Assembly: GCA_951394405.1 (NCBI GenBank)
Contig: OX596346.1
Location: 310,001 to 374,000, forward strand
Origin: Coprinellus micaceus
Lineage: Eukaryota > Basidiomycota > Agaricomycetes > Agaricales > Psathyrellaceae
Direction of reading: 5' to 3'
Length of the DNA stretch: 64,000 nt
Both the position numbers and the translations under genes were made by a program. Below, in pieces: positions 10,929 through 19,820 of this stretch; position 1 is the stretch's first letter, and each line of letters begins with the position of its first letter. A model generated the notes under the pieces. The model was not told the DNA's origin. It did not search any database and saw nothing but the letters and a program-made list of their open reading frames with translations.

Positions 10929-11120
10929 TGGAGTAGTCCACAATGGACCTACTCAGGCGGGCTCTCTGGCGAGGCTGGCGAGCTGGCTGGTGAGCGCCTC
11001 GGTATAGCGTCGAGGGCAAGGAATGGTATTGATCCCGTACACCGCTGGCATCTACATCAGGTAGCTATCGTAATCTAATCTAATCTATGGCTGTGCTGGG
11101 CGCCTAAGCGCCCTGGCACA
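10929..11120 (-). repeat. 3' LTR of the gag-only element
   Basis: 192 bp, TGGAGTAG...TGGCACA, with the same sequence as 12748-12939. It carries a tandem TAATC-type stretch (AATCTAATCTAATCTA). The adjacent internal sequence at 11121-11138 is purine-rich on the minus strand (GAGGGGGTGGGCA), a polypurine-tract candidate. Confidence 0.9.
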
Positions 11121-11157
11121 TGTGCCCACCCCCTCGTGTCGCAACGCCCTCGTTGCG

Positions 11158-12420
11158 TCATCGAACTCGTGTCCTCCAATTGTCGAATGACCAGAACTGG
11201 CTTGGGGCGTGAAGGTGATAGTAGACACAAGGACATGGTGACGGCAAGAAATGCTGAGGTACTCGATGTGAGTGTGGAGGCCGAGTAAAATTGCGGCTGT
11301 GAGGTTTGAATCGTCGGCTTCGACCTGTTCGTCGATGAATACTGGTCCATGGGTTTGAACGGGAATCGGATCGGAGACTAGAGAAATCGCGAGGAGAGCT
11401 TGAAGACTGAATAGGTGAGGGAGTTCGGGAATGCGAGACGGGCTCCTGCAAGGGCTCCTCCGACCACGCGATGTGCGTAGCAGTCAACGGAGAGCGTAGG
11501 AGATCGGGATCGGGTTCTGGGTCATGCTCCGGTCTGGTGGTGAGGGCACGTTCTTCGGCTGATGGAGGATGTCCGGCGATGATCTGGACTGTGGTGGAAC
11601 CGATTGGCGGGATGGGGACCTCGTTCACCTGTGGACAAGCCTGTGCCTCGAGTCGTCCGGCTTCGAGCCCTTTCTCGAAGGCGTAGTCGGTGTCTTGCTG
11701 CCGCTGCTGCATCGCGTTCTCTTGAGCTTGCGTCCATCCCACCTTTCGCCCTTCCTCGAACGCCCCTGCAATCGCTTCGGCATTCTTCTCCGACATGCGC
11801 TCGAGCACGAAATTAATGCCCCGGCCATATCCGTGTTCGTGACCACGCTTGAAGATGATGCGTTGGTTGGGGGTGAGGAGGCTGAGGTCGTGCTCGTCAG
11901 GTACCGGCTCGTCATCTGAGTGTGCGGTTACGGCGGTAGTGGTCCTAGGTGAAGAACGGGGTTCGGGGTCGGATGCGCTCGCTTGGTTCTCTGTAGACTG
12001 CGCTTCCCGTCGCGCACGCTCGTCGGCAATACCCTGTTCGTAGGCAGCATTACGGAACTCTTCGAGACGCGCTTCGTAGTCGATGATAAAGGCGTGGACT
12101 TGCTCATCGAGCTCGTCGTATCGAGCCTTGAACCGCTGGGTCGCTAGAGTGCACCCACCGCGAACGCCGCTCCTGAATGCCTCCGCGATGACGGGCCCGG
12201 CTACAGGGTCTTGGAGTTCGAAGCGATCGGCAAGCCTGGTCAGAAGCTCGTTGAGGGGAATGTACTCGTCAGGTCGTTCTGCGTCGCTCGGCATGGTTGA
12301 GTTGGAATGCAAGGGAGACTCGGGAATGGCGGCGTCGGTTGGTGGTATCGTCGAGTCCGCGTTTCGAACCGCCTTGTTGGCCCGCTGACGTGCTCGTTTC
12401 GCTGGCGTAGCTGCTGGCAT
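11158..12420 (-). CDS. gag-like ORF with repeated A-[FY]-x-x-G motifs
   Basis: A single uninterrupted 420-codon ORF from ATG at 12420, the only ORF of the 2-kb LTR element. After a basic start (PAKRARQRANK) it has a charged helical region. Five recurrences of a motif like AFEEGRKVG are visible at residues 81 (AFRSGVRGG), 126 (AAYEQGIAD), 193 (HEHGYGRG), 220 (AFEEGRKVG) and 247 (AFEKGLEAG), each followed by Glu/Gln/Arg-rich sequence. The C-terminal third is Ser/Pro/Arg-rich and ends FWSFDNWRTRVR. No zinc knuckle, protease or polymerase motif is present. By position it would be the structural (Gag-like) protein; this is inference. The intact frame fits a young insertion. Confidence 0.7.
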   Translation of the reverse strand: MPAATPAKRARQRANKAVRNADSTIPPTDAAIPESPLHSNSTMPSDAERPDEYIPLNELLTRLADRFELQDPVAGPVIAEAFRSGVRGGCTLATQRFKARYDELDEQVHAFIIDYEARLEEFRNAAYEQGIADERARREAQSTENQASASDPEPRSSPRTTTAVTAHSDDEPVPDEHDLSLLTPNQRIIFKRGHEHGYGRGINFVLERMSEKNAEAIAGAFEEGRKVGWTQAQENAMQQRQQDTDYAFEKGLEAGRLEAQACPQVNEVPIPPIGSTTVQIIAGHPPSAEERALTTRPEHDPEPDPDLLRSPLTATHIAWSEEPLQEPVSHSRTPSPIQSSSSPRDFSSLRSDSRSNPWTSIHRRTGRSRRFKPHSRNFTRPPHSHRVPQHFLPSPCPCVYYHLHAPSQFWSFDNWRTRVR

Positions 12421-12720
12421 GGAGGAGGTCGTATCGGAGTGGGTGAAGAAGGTGAATGGGATATCGGAGGGGAATCGTCTTGAAATGGGCCGGATCCGGA
12501 TTCTGGGTTACGCGACTGCTTCGTCGCGTGGTGCTCGTAGTGCTGTTTTCCGGGGTTTTCTCTTGTTGGTCACGGTTCAAGGTAGTGGTGTCGACTTTCT
12601 CAATAGTCTCGACGGTATCGAGAAGGGTTTCGTGCAGGAAAGGGGTCTCGAATGCACGCTAGAGTCGAGGAGTCGTCGTATGTGCTGGCAGTCGGAAGTC
12701 GACGGTAAGCGCTTGGGCTT

Positions 12721-12745
12721 GGTTCGAATCGCTCTGTTGTCACCA
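12721..12745 (-). other. primer-binding site of the gag-only element
   Basis: On the plus strand these 25 nt read as the 3' end of a tRNA: a T-loop TTCGAAT, a 5-nt T-stem strand, a 7-nt acceptor strand, discriminator A and CCA. The minus strand is thus a primer-binding site beginning TGGTGACAAC, two bases from the 5' LTR. The acceptor 5' strand of the primer tRNA should be GACAACA. No full tRNA gene is present here. Confidence 0.85.
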
Positions 12746-12747
12746 GA

Positions 12748-12939
12748 TGGAGTAGTCCACAATGGACCTACTCAGGCGGGCTCTCTGGCGAGGCTGGCGA
12801 GCTGGCTGGTGAGCGCCTCGGTATAGCGTCGAGGGCAAGGAATGGTATTGATCCCGTACACCGCTGGCATCTACATCAGGTAGCTATCGTAATCTAATCT
12901 AATCTATGGCTGTGCTGGGCGCCTAAGCGCCCTGGCACA
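12748..12939 (-). repeat. 5' LTR of the gag-only element
   Basis: 192 bp with the same sequence as the repeat at 10929-11120. It adjoins the primer-binding site on its inner side, and ACGT follows it at 12940-12943. Confidence 0.9.
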
Positions 12940-14832
12940 ACGTTCGTTTAGCCAGCACGAACGAAATATGAGAATGGGAGTACCGAATCCTGAAGCGCCG
13001 ACAAAAGGGCGAGGGAAGATAAGGGTGAATAATGAAGTGGTGTCAACAGAAGAATGAAACCGCCGCGAAAGGAGTGTGTGCGACAGGGAAGAAATGAACG
13101 TAATACGCGTGAAGTGAGAAGGTAAACAAACAAAGGAACGCGTGCACATGAAAGAGCGTGGATAAGTAAGAAATGAAATCTGGTAGAAGAGGTTGAGAAG
13201 GTGGATTAACATCGGTCAGTGGAACGGAGGTGGGAGGTAGCGAGGTGGTTGGAGAGGAGGGCGGGCCGACGGGGAGGGAAGGGTGGAAGGAAACGAACAA
13301 GATAGAGTACAAGATAACGTACAAATTTCATCGGGCAAGGAGACTGAACGAATCGGAAGTGAAGTGGAATTGGCAGGGTTATGCCCGGAGACGCTGGCGC
13401 CGGTCAATCGGGCCATTCAACCCGAAGGATCGACCCGCAGAATGGTCGAAACAAAACGAAATAACGGGGTAGCATAGAATGGGAATAGCAAGAATCGCAA
13501 CGGAAATGAGGTGTTAATAAGCGAACGAACACGAAATCGAGAGTGGAGGACCGAAGACATTGAGGACTCACGTCGACCTTAACGTTCGCATATGGGAGGG
13601 AAAACGGACTTTCCCAGACGTCGAGGCCGATGACGGTGATGAGGCTCGAGGCTCGCGCTGTAAGCGTTGGATACCTATCACACCCCCATTAGTTCCTCAT
13701 TTGTACTGAGAAGGAAATATGAGGGCGTCCCAGTCATCCCCAGCCAAGCTTGAATCCTAATCCTCGCAGAGGTAAAATCAGCGGTGGGGGTTGAGCCTAA
13801 GAATGCCCCATCGATCTTCGATTTAGAGAGCCCGTCCTCCATAATGCCGCTGGTACACTTCGTAGCCACGGCGTAGGCGACGGTTTTGCTGAGAGAGGCG
13901 TTGGACGCCAGGAAGGTCGAGTGGGGGCACGATATCGGGGAGAGAGGACATATAGGGGACCGGTGTAGTAACGAGACATGGCGAATAACACATGGATCGG
14001 ACGTCTGACCTCTGGTGCCGAGGATAACGAGGTGGCCTACGTCCCCCTTCGTTGAACGTCGTGCAGGGCAAGCCTCTACTTCGGGGGCTAGCCTCGACGC
14101 AGGCGGCGTCCGTGGGTTGACGTGGGTTTGGTGGTGCTTGGTGTGGTGAAAGGTGGGGATGAGCTGGTTCTCGAGAGCCTTGTAGACGCAGACGGAAGTT
14201 GAGTGGTATGTGGATGGCGGTTAAGCGAGAAGAGAACGGGGACTGCGTGGGCGGCGAGGAGGGAATCGGTGGAGGATTCGTTTGAGGATTTGCCGGCGAA
14301 AGGGCCATTGCCGCGAAGGGTTAGGGAAGGAGAGGGCGACATGACGAGGCCGTACGGCGTTTGTCCTTGGGCGGTGGAGAGATGGTCCCGATTGGTCGTC
14401 TTCTCAAGGCCCTTGTGGCTCTTGAAGCCGTAGTTCCCTCGAAACCCCACCACCACTCTCCCACCCTTCGGCCACCAGGAAGGTTGAGGACGCTACTATC
14501 CATCACGCCCCGAACAACGCACTGAGAACGGGCTGCTTCGACGGGAATCGGCTACTGAGAGGAGTGAATTGGGCCGTAGACTGAGACTAGCCTATCGCCG
14601 CGACCTAGAACCCGTCAGGCCCGCCTGCGATAGCGAGGGAGATGTCCAAACTTACGAAGTACGCAGACTCATATCGGTGTGAGTTTGTCTATTCACTATG
14701 CTCGAATGCGAGGATGGCATGCCGTAGACTCGAAGGAGCACAAAGTGAGAGTAGGTGTTGAGTGTATGCTCGTTGGCTGGGAGAGGAACGCAACAGCGAC
14801 AGCGCCATCGCCAGAAGTTCCGCGCACCGTGC

Positions 14833-14893
14833 TGAGTCATCAATTCAGATAAGATAAGATAAGATAAGATAACATTCACAAAATAGGCGCCCA
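14833..14893 (-). promoter_or_regulatory. conserved SOD upstream module P2, with expanded GATAA repeat
   Basis: TGAGTCA (14833-14839) is followed by five consecutive GATAA units (14848-14872) and AAATAGGCGCCCAAAAG. The other modules have two or three GATAs at this place. It lies upstream of S2 and just beyond the 3' end of D2. Confidence 0.55.
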
Positions 14894-15108
14894 AAAGCCG
14901 TTCAGAGACACGCGAATAAATACCGCGTAGCATTGGACCGAGCAGATGCTATACATTTCAGAGGACTAGGACACGAAGGTATGAAGGATTAGAAATGTCA
15001 AACTTTGAGTTGTCGCTGAACGGATTCTTGCTAACCAGTGCGTCGTCTATTGGCCTCCCTCGCGCTTCTGAGTGTGCTGCTTTGTAAAAATTGAAAGGAC
15101 TCACAAAT

Positions 15109-17007
15109 TCACACATTGGTACTCCCCCCTCCCACGTCCCCTCCCTCGGATCCATCGCCAGGCTCCCTTCGACGATGGAGACCAGAGGACTCTGGCGCCA
15201 TTTCAAGGGAATCGAAAGCGCCTTCGAGATCGTCCTCCGAACCAGGTGATGGAGGGGCGAATAGAAGCTTGGAAGCTACGGGTTCTGAGCCCATGTAATC
15301 GGTGTTGCGCATATTGATGAGGAGGCGTTGGGCGAGGACTAAGATAATGACCTCGTTTGCGCTGTGGGGGCAGGTTTAGGAAGTAACAGGGCGAGCATTG
15401 CAACAGACGCACAGGTCCACAAGTCTGAAACGCAATCTTGGTTAACAATGCGGTCCCGACACGACAAGCTAAAGAACTCACACACTTGCTGGGCTGCCTT
15501 CCATCTCCGATACCTCCATTAAATGTTAATCCACGACCCAAATGACAGTGTCCACTGGAACATACCGACATAACCGAAGGAGTCCAGACAATGGCCAAGG
15601 TCATTCTGATCGCTGTTCGTGCGAGTTTGTGGGGTGTCAATAGCATAGAGCATGCGATGACACTGGCATGACCGACCTAGTAGGGACATGTAGTGGACTC
15701 CCCCATCCCGCAGTATAACTTGCACGAGCTGGCCATTGTGACCCCTGAAGCGAAAAACAAGGGTGATAATCCCCAACACAGCTAGCACCATGCTCAATGT
15801 TAGAACCCGTTCCCCAGTAGGGGTATCTGGAGCGACGAACAGGTAGTTGCTACAAGGTTCACATATGAACGCACGTCGCGGCCAAGGGAAATGACCGTCT
15901 GTTCCCACAATTGTTGGCCCGAAGGAACGTAGCAAGGGTATCCCGATTCAGTATCCAGGGGGGAAACTCCCTCTGCTAGGATCAATTCACGCGTGTGAGA
16001 TTGAAGGGTCACATTTTACCTCTCTTCATAACTGACCTGGATATTGGATGATCGATACCAGCCTAATGACCGCATTGACAAAGGGAGCCCCCTGTGCCAT
16101 ATAGGAGTCAGGGTGGTGCAGCAAAGGGAAGGGAAGTGATAGGGGCTGACGCACGCAGGAAAGAATGACCGTTGCAACGAGACACAGCGTGTTTGACTGG
16201 AGGAGGGCCCCCAGACATAGAGCCATAGAGACTATAGTCTGAGGTTCGCTCGGGCACAGGTGGGAGGATGACAGTTTACGGCTCACAATCGCATACGAGG
16301 CTCGTACTATAGCGGATCACTGTTCCAAGTATTATCAGTAATTCCACTCCACATGAACCTATAAATGCGGGGGGGAGCACACCATCATAGCCGAAAACAA
16401 GCGCCTTGCATGCCTGGGAAGTACGAGGTCAAATGACCCGGGTATACGGTGAACGGCACGGTCAGCGGGCTCACGATTGGGGAAATCAAAAGGTAGGTCC
16501 TGTAGTCCCCTTGTTAGGGATAGGGTAAGCCATTAGTTCAAGCAAATCAACCGCGCCGTAGGTCATCCGGGACTCACGGACAAGATGCAGAGGTATATAG
16601 ACAAGTAGCCCATATCGGATAATCATGTAGAGCGTCTTCCCCCGATTCCACCTTTGAGGCAGGATAATCGAGACCTAAAGTTGTAGATATCAGCAAGCGG
16701 TACCAGAGTGAATGGTGTACCTACCTCCTCAGCCAAAGTCGCTAAAACGTAATACACCTTAGTTGGCCTCAATTCAGATATCTGTAACAGATGGCAATGG
16801 CAACTCACGTCGACGCAATAAAAAGAAACTATTGCCGGGTCAACATTGGGATACCACTTCCTCGTAGGTACGCACTGGAAATGTACTGGCGTCGCTAATA
16901 TGTGACCTTCGGATACTACCACAAGGGAAATACATACTCACTTCCTGCATTCGCCACATGGATACCGCGTCTGCGAGCGCTTGGATCTGCTCCGCTGGAA
17001 TTGACAT
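15109..17007 (-). pseudogene. DUF6533-like seven-transmembrane protein, copy D2 (least damaged)
   Basis: Exons in order: MSIPAEQIQALADAVSMWRM (ATG at 17007), CVPTRKWYPNVDPAIVSFY, VYYVLATLAEE (33 nt), VSIILPQRWNRGKTLYMII to YIPLHL, RDYRTYLLISPI, ACKALVFGYD, GSCGVELLIILGTVIRYS, SMALCLGALLQSNTLCLV, GAPFVNAVIRLVSIIQYP, a loop exon with DTESGYPCYVPSGQQLW, LAVLGIITLVFRFRGHNG to GGVHYMSLL, ARTAIRMTLAIVWTPSVMS, VSEMEGSP, and LVLAQRLLINMRNTDYMGS to stop at 15109. Donor and acceptor phases agree through the tenth exon. The acceptor before LAVLGIITLV reads CATG where D1, D3 and D4 have CAG, so splicing there probably fails. The DUF6533 block, hydrophobic exons and acidic tail make a fungal 7TM protein of unknown role. 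This copy is the best template of the family here. Confidence 0.72.
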
Positions 17008-17092
17008 CTTCGTTTATATATTTGAGGGAGGGAGGGTGTCGTCAGGCAAGGAATGTGGGATAAGGTGGCGACGCTCCCTATCCTGGAACTCA

Positions 17093-17102
17093 CCTTTTAT
17101 TC
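17093..17102 (-). promoter_or_regulatory. TATA-like box of D2
   Basis: GAATAAAAGG on the minus strand about 86 bp before the ATG, at the position where D3 and D4 have TTATAAGG. Confidence 0.35.
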
Positions 17103-17214
17103 CCTTTGCCCAAGCGCCCGAGATCCTTCGGGCCTGGACTTCGGAAAGGATATGGATCTCCCGTGTTCCAACAGGGCATGATTATGCGGTAATGGTCAGG
17201 CGCCGGCTATTTCC

Positions 17215-17872
17215 CTCAGATATGGGGGATTTCGGTACGCACCAGTATAGACATGGCGTCTAGGGCATGGGGTAGAAGTGCTAACAGGACGAGCATCTCG
17301 CGAGGCCCTGAACGGGTGGAAGAACCATCCCCTCAGTGTACCCCGGTATGACGACATACTTACCTTCGATGCAATGGAACAATTAAATGCGATTTGTGCG
17401 GCGCCTTCTAAGACCACTCAGCCCGCAATATATCAAAGATCCAATCCCCGAGCCGACTTTTCTCAGCATCGTTCTCAAGGGCCGCGTCCCCTCACACTTC
17501 CATCCAGGGTGTAGAATAGCCACCTCCACAAGTCCAGGCACAAGGCAGGTCATACTGGGATGATTTTGGAACATGCAGGGTATGCGAGGTACATGAGACG
17601 TTGACGAAGAGGCGCATTTCTTTGACGAGGGCCCAAAGGGACACTGCTTCAGACAACAATCTCCGATCTTCTGGTCTGCCCGCTTCCATCCCCGTTTTTG
17701 AGCCTTGACGCCAATAGAAGACGAGGCCATTGATTCCGCTAGGTTCGTACCCAATAGGGACTCACAGTTCTTGCGCGATAGGTCCCTGCCACTCCATCAC
17801 AATGTCAGCGAGGGGGGGGGACGTCAATTGCGGGAAGATACACCCCACTTGGCTCAAACAGAATCGGCGTAC
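17215..17872 (-). other. segment X, copy X2/3, left half (3' part; split by Plavaka)
   Basis: It holds the X blocks ADIVMEWQGPIAQEL before a GTGAGT donor (about 17757-17800), EDRRLLSEAVSLWALV then LFVNVS (17590-17690), and GAAQIAFNCSIASK before GTAAGT (17362-17410). The 5' half lies 20 kb away at 37957-38366, on the other side of the Plavaka element. The family is unknown; frames are interrupted. Confidence 0.42.
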
Positions 17873-17874
17873 TA

Positions 17875-17896
17875 TGTCGGAAAAACCTTACCCCCC
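17875..17896 (+). repeat. left terminal inverted repeat of Plavaka
   Basis: TGTCGGAAAAACC is perfect against the right end; two mismatches are followed by ACCCCCC, giving about 20 of 22 matches. Confidence 0.8.
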
Positions 17897-18245
17897 GTTG
17901 ATCCCGGGTGCCGCTTGTTTCACCAAATAGTGGCCAAAAAGGCGTTGCCACAATAGGTCAAACTGTGCGCCGAGCTTCTAAACGGGAAAATATCTGGTGC
18001 AATACGCCTGCAACTGGTCCCGAATTGGTCGACCGCGGGTCGAACGGTGCCGAAAATGGTGAATAGCTGGTAAAACGGCAACTCGGGCAGTCCAGCGCCG
18101 GTCGCACGGGGCAGCCAAGGCGCGAGGCAGACGGGCAGTATTAATAGAGTCGCGGGGGAAGAGAATGGTGTTGTACATCGCTACTAGGATAGGTGGCAGG
18201 CAAAGTAATAGCTAGATAAACCCAAATGACCCTCCTGACTCCCAG
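17897..18245. other. left subterminal region of Plavaka, non-coding
   Basis: Rich in short CG-containing words (GGTCGAACGG, CCGGTCGCAC, GGTCGACCGCGG) as is usual for transposase-binding subterminal regions. No ORF is supported. Confidence 0.4.
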
Positions 18246-18732
18246 CTAATCGTACAGATTATCGTCGTAGCCGACTGGTGGGCAGGCCAGGTCTACAGTC
18301 GCCCCGTCAACCCTCTCCTTTCCTGAAAGACCGTGCTTCTCCTTCCAGGCGGCGCATACGCCTCTGATGCGCGAGGAGGTGACGAAGGCAACACCTTGTT
18401 GATTATATTCAGGGCTGTCGAGAGTCGCGTCGTCGAAGGTCGGATCAAACGAGGCAAGGCTCGTTGAATGGAACTGGGAGGGCCGCCAGGCAAAAGCACC
18501 GTTGGCTGACTGCATCATAACGACGCCGTACTTGCACAAATAGAAGTTGCCGCCCCGAACATTTGTTCCCTCGCGCAGGATGGTCCAATTGAGGGCCCAG
18601 TCGTGGCCCTGAATCTCGCGGTGGACGGCTCTGAAGTTGGGCGTCAGACACTGCTTCCAGCCCTGCAAAAATGTGTATGAACAGACCGTGCGTATCGCTG
18701 CACCATGACGGCGCAGCCCGGAGCCAGCTCGA

Positions 18733-19115
18733 TGTTGGGAGACAATGCTCATGTCAACTCTATCTCTACAAAGAATACCTCTATTTCGAACGTTTTACTT
18801 ATCTTCTATTGTTCTACAGAGAACAACAACCACCTTGTATTATTCCCATTATACTCGCACTTATTGTTCTCTTATCTCCACCTTATCTCCATTCACTGCT
18901 ATTGTTCTCTACTTATGGAACATCTATTGTTCTTTCTTATTGTTCCGCATATAGGTTACCTATTGTTCTCCACAGTATATAGTCCACACTGTAAGTGGGT
19001 GAGTCCCCATCGAACTCTCCCCACTTACAGGTGCGTATCTTGTATACTCTACTTACTTTCAATCTAACATCAAACTCTCCCCACTTACAGTGGGTCATAC
19101 TTGCATCGTTCTACA
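18733..19115 (+). repeat. 5' LTR of the copia element
   Basis: 383 bp, TGTTGGGAGACAATG...GTTCTACA. It differs from the 3' LTR at 18739, at the CTC/CGC word about ten bases later, and at two bases near its end (TTGCATCG against TTCTATCG). The unusual word CTCCCCACTTACAG occurs twice near the right end. Confidence 0.95.
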
Positions 19116-19131
19116 AGTTATGAGCCCCGGG
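19116..19131 (+). other. copia primer-binding site, complementary to initiator tRNA-Met anticodon arm
   Basis: AGTTATGAGCCC follows the 5' LTR directly. Its complement GGGCTCATAAC is the anticodon stem-loop of eukaryotic initiator tRNA-Met. Priming from a half-tRNA is known for Drosophila copia and several fungal Ty1/copia elements. Confidence 0.75.
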
Positions 19132-19294
19132 CTCCTCTGATCACGCCATCCGTTATCAGACACCGCGGTAACTGCTCCACTGCCCCTCGATCGCCAATAG
19201 CCTACGGCCTCTTCTCGTGTGATATCTCCACCTGAAGCCTATCTCCCTTCACATTTTCACTATCTTCACTTTCGCTATTTACGTTTCACTACTT

Positions 19295-19462
19295 ACATTC
19301 CACTACCCCTCCTGATACTCGGGAGTACGTATCAACTTCCACTACCCCTCCTGATACTCGGGAGTACGTATCAACTTCCACTACCCCTCCTGATACTCGG
19401 GAGTACGTATCAACTTCCACTACCCCTCCTGATACTCGGGAGTACGTATCAACTTCCATTAC
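19295..19462 (+). repeat. 39-bp tandem repeat, four copies
   Basis: The unit CACTACCCCTCCTGATACTC-GGGAGTACGTATCAACTTC recurs four times in the copia leader. Each unit holds the near-palindrome GATACTCGGGAGTACGTATC. It precedes gag, so it is untranslated leader sequence. Confidence 0.85.
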
Positions 19463-19820
19463 CACCTTCTACCCCGCGGCAAGTGTTCCCACTACGGGAA
19501 GGAAGCTATCAGGAAGTCCACAGACGCTTACCGTCGGCGGAATTAGAGTAGCGATCCTTCTTTGAGAGGCCTGATTCGGTTGGACTGGGGAAACGACGCA
19601 ACGGTAGTGCTCCCTCCATCCAAACGCTTTCAGTAACTGGTACTCAAAGTGACAGCGGGGTTCCCTCTGCGGATCTTAGTGTAAAACTTCAACTCCTTTT
19701 TAGGATATCTACGTATTGGTCCGTTTTACCTACAAAATCACGGGCACTTTACCTATCACCTATCTCTTATCGTTTCGTACCTATCATTTTATCCTCTCCC
19801 ATTCTTCATCACCTACCATC

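Larger units (their letters stand above)
10929..12939 (-). mobile_element. 2.0-kb gag-only LTR retrotransposon (TRIM/LARD-like), probably very recent
   Basis: Two direct 192-bp terminal repeats (10929-11120 and 12748-12939) start TGGAGTAG, end TGGCACA and show no difference by eye. The flanks repeat ACGT (10925-10928 and 12940-12943); the wider word AACGTT is present on both sides, so the exact size (4-6 bp) is ambiguous. A 25-nt primer-binding site lies 2 bp inside the right LTR and a purine-rich tract inside the left one. Together these fix the orientation as minus, matching the internal 420-aa ORF. There is no protease, RT or integrase, so it must move using another element's enzymes. It sits in an intron of S2. 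Confidence 0.88.
10830..14250 (-). pseudogene. Fe/Mn superoxide dismutase-like pseudogene, copy S2, with LTR element in its last intron
   Basis: The N-terminal exon near 14117-14149 gives HHTKHHQTHVN, the best-kept copy of the SOD metal-binding hairpin. A second part (13730-13850) gives KIDGAFLGSTPTADF and ARIRIQAWLGMTG. An exon at about 13570-13640 gives VIGLDVWESPFSLPYANVKVD, where DVWEH has become DVWES (second metal-ligand His lost), and ends at a GTGAGT donor. The C-terminal exon starts at 10901 after TATAG with LITAVFEDIGQGI, equivalent to YLTAIWNVINFEE. The intron between these is enlarged by the 2.0-kb element at 10929-12939. Frameshifts elsewhere and the lost ligand mark it as a pseudogene. 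Confidence 0.72.

Noticed and set aside
12721..12745. tRNA gene fragment
   Set aside because: Only the T-arm, acceptor strand and CCA are present. Genomic tRNA genes in eukaryotes lack CCA, and the site adjoins an LTR, so it is a primer-binding site.
19295..19462. CRISPR array
   Set aside because: The 39-bp units are directly contiguous with no variable spacers, and the context is a eukaryotic retrotransposon leader.
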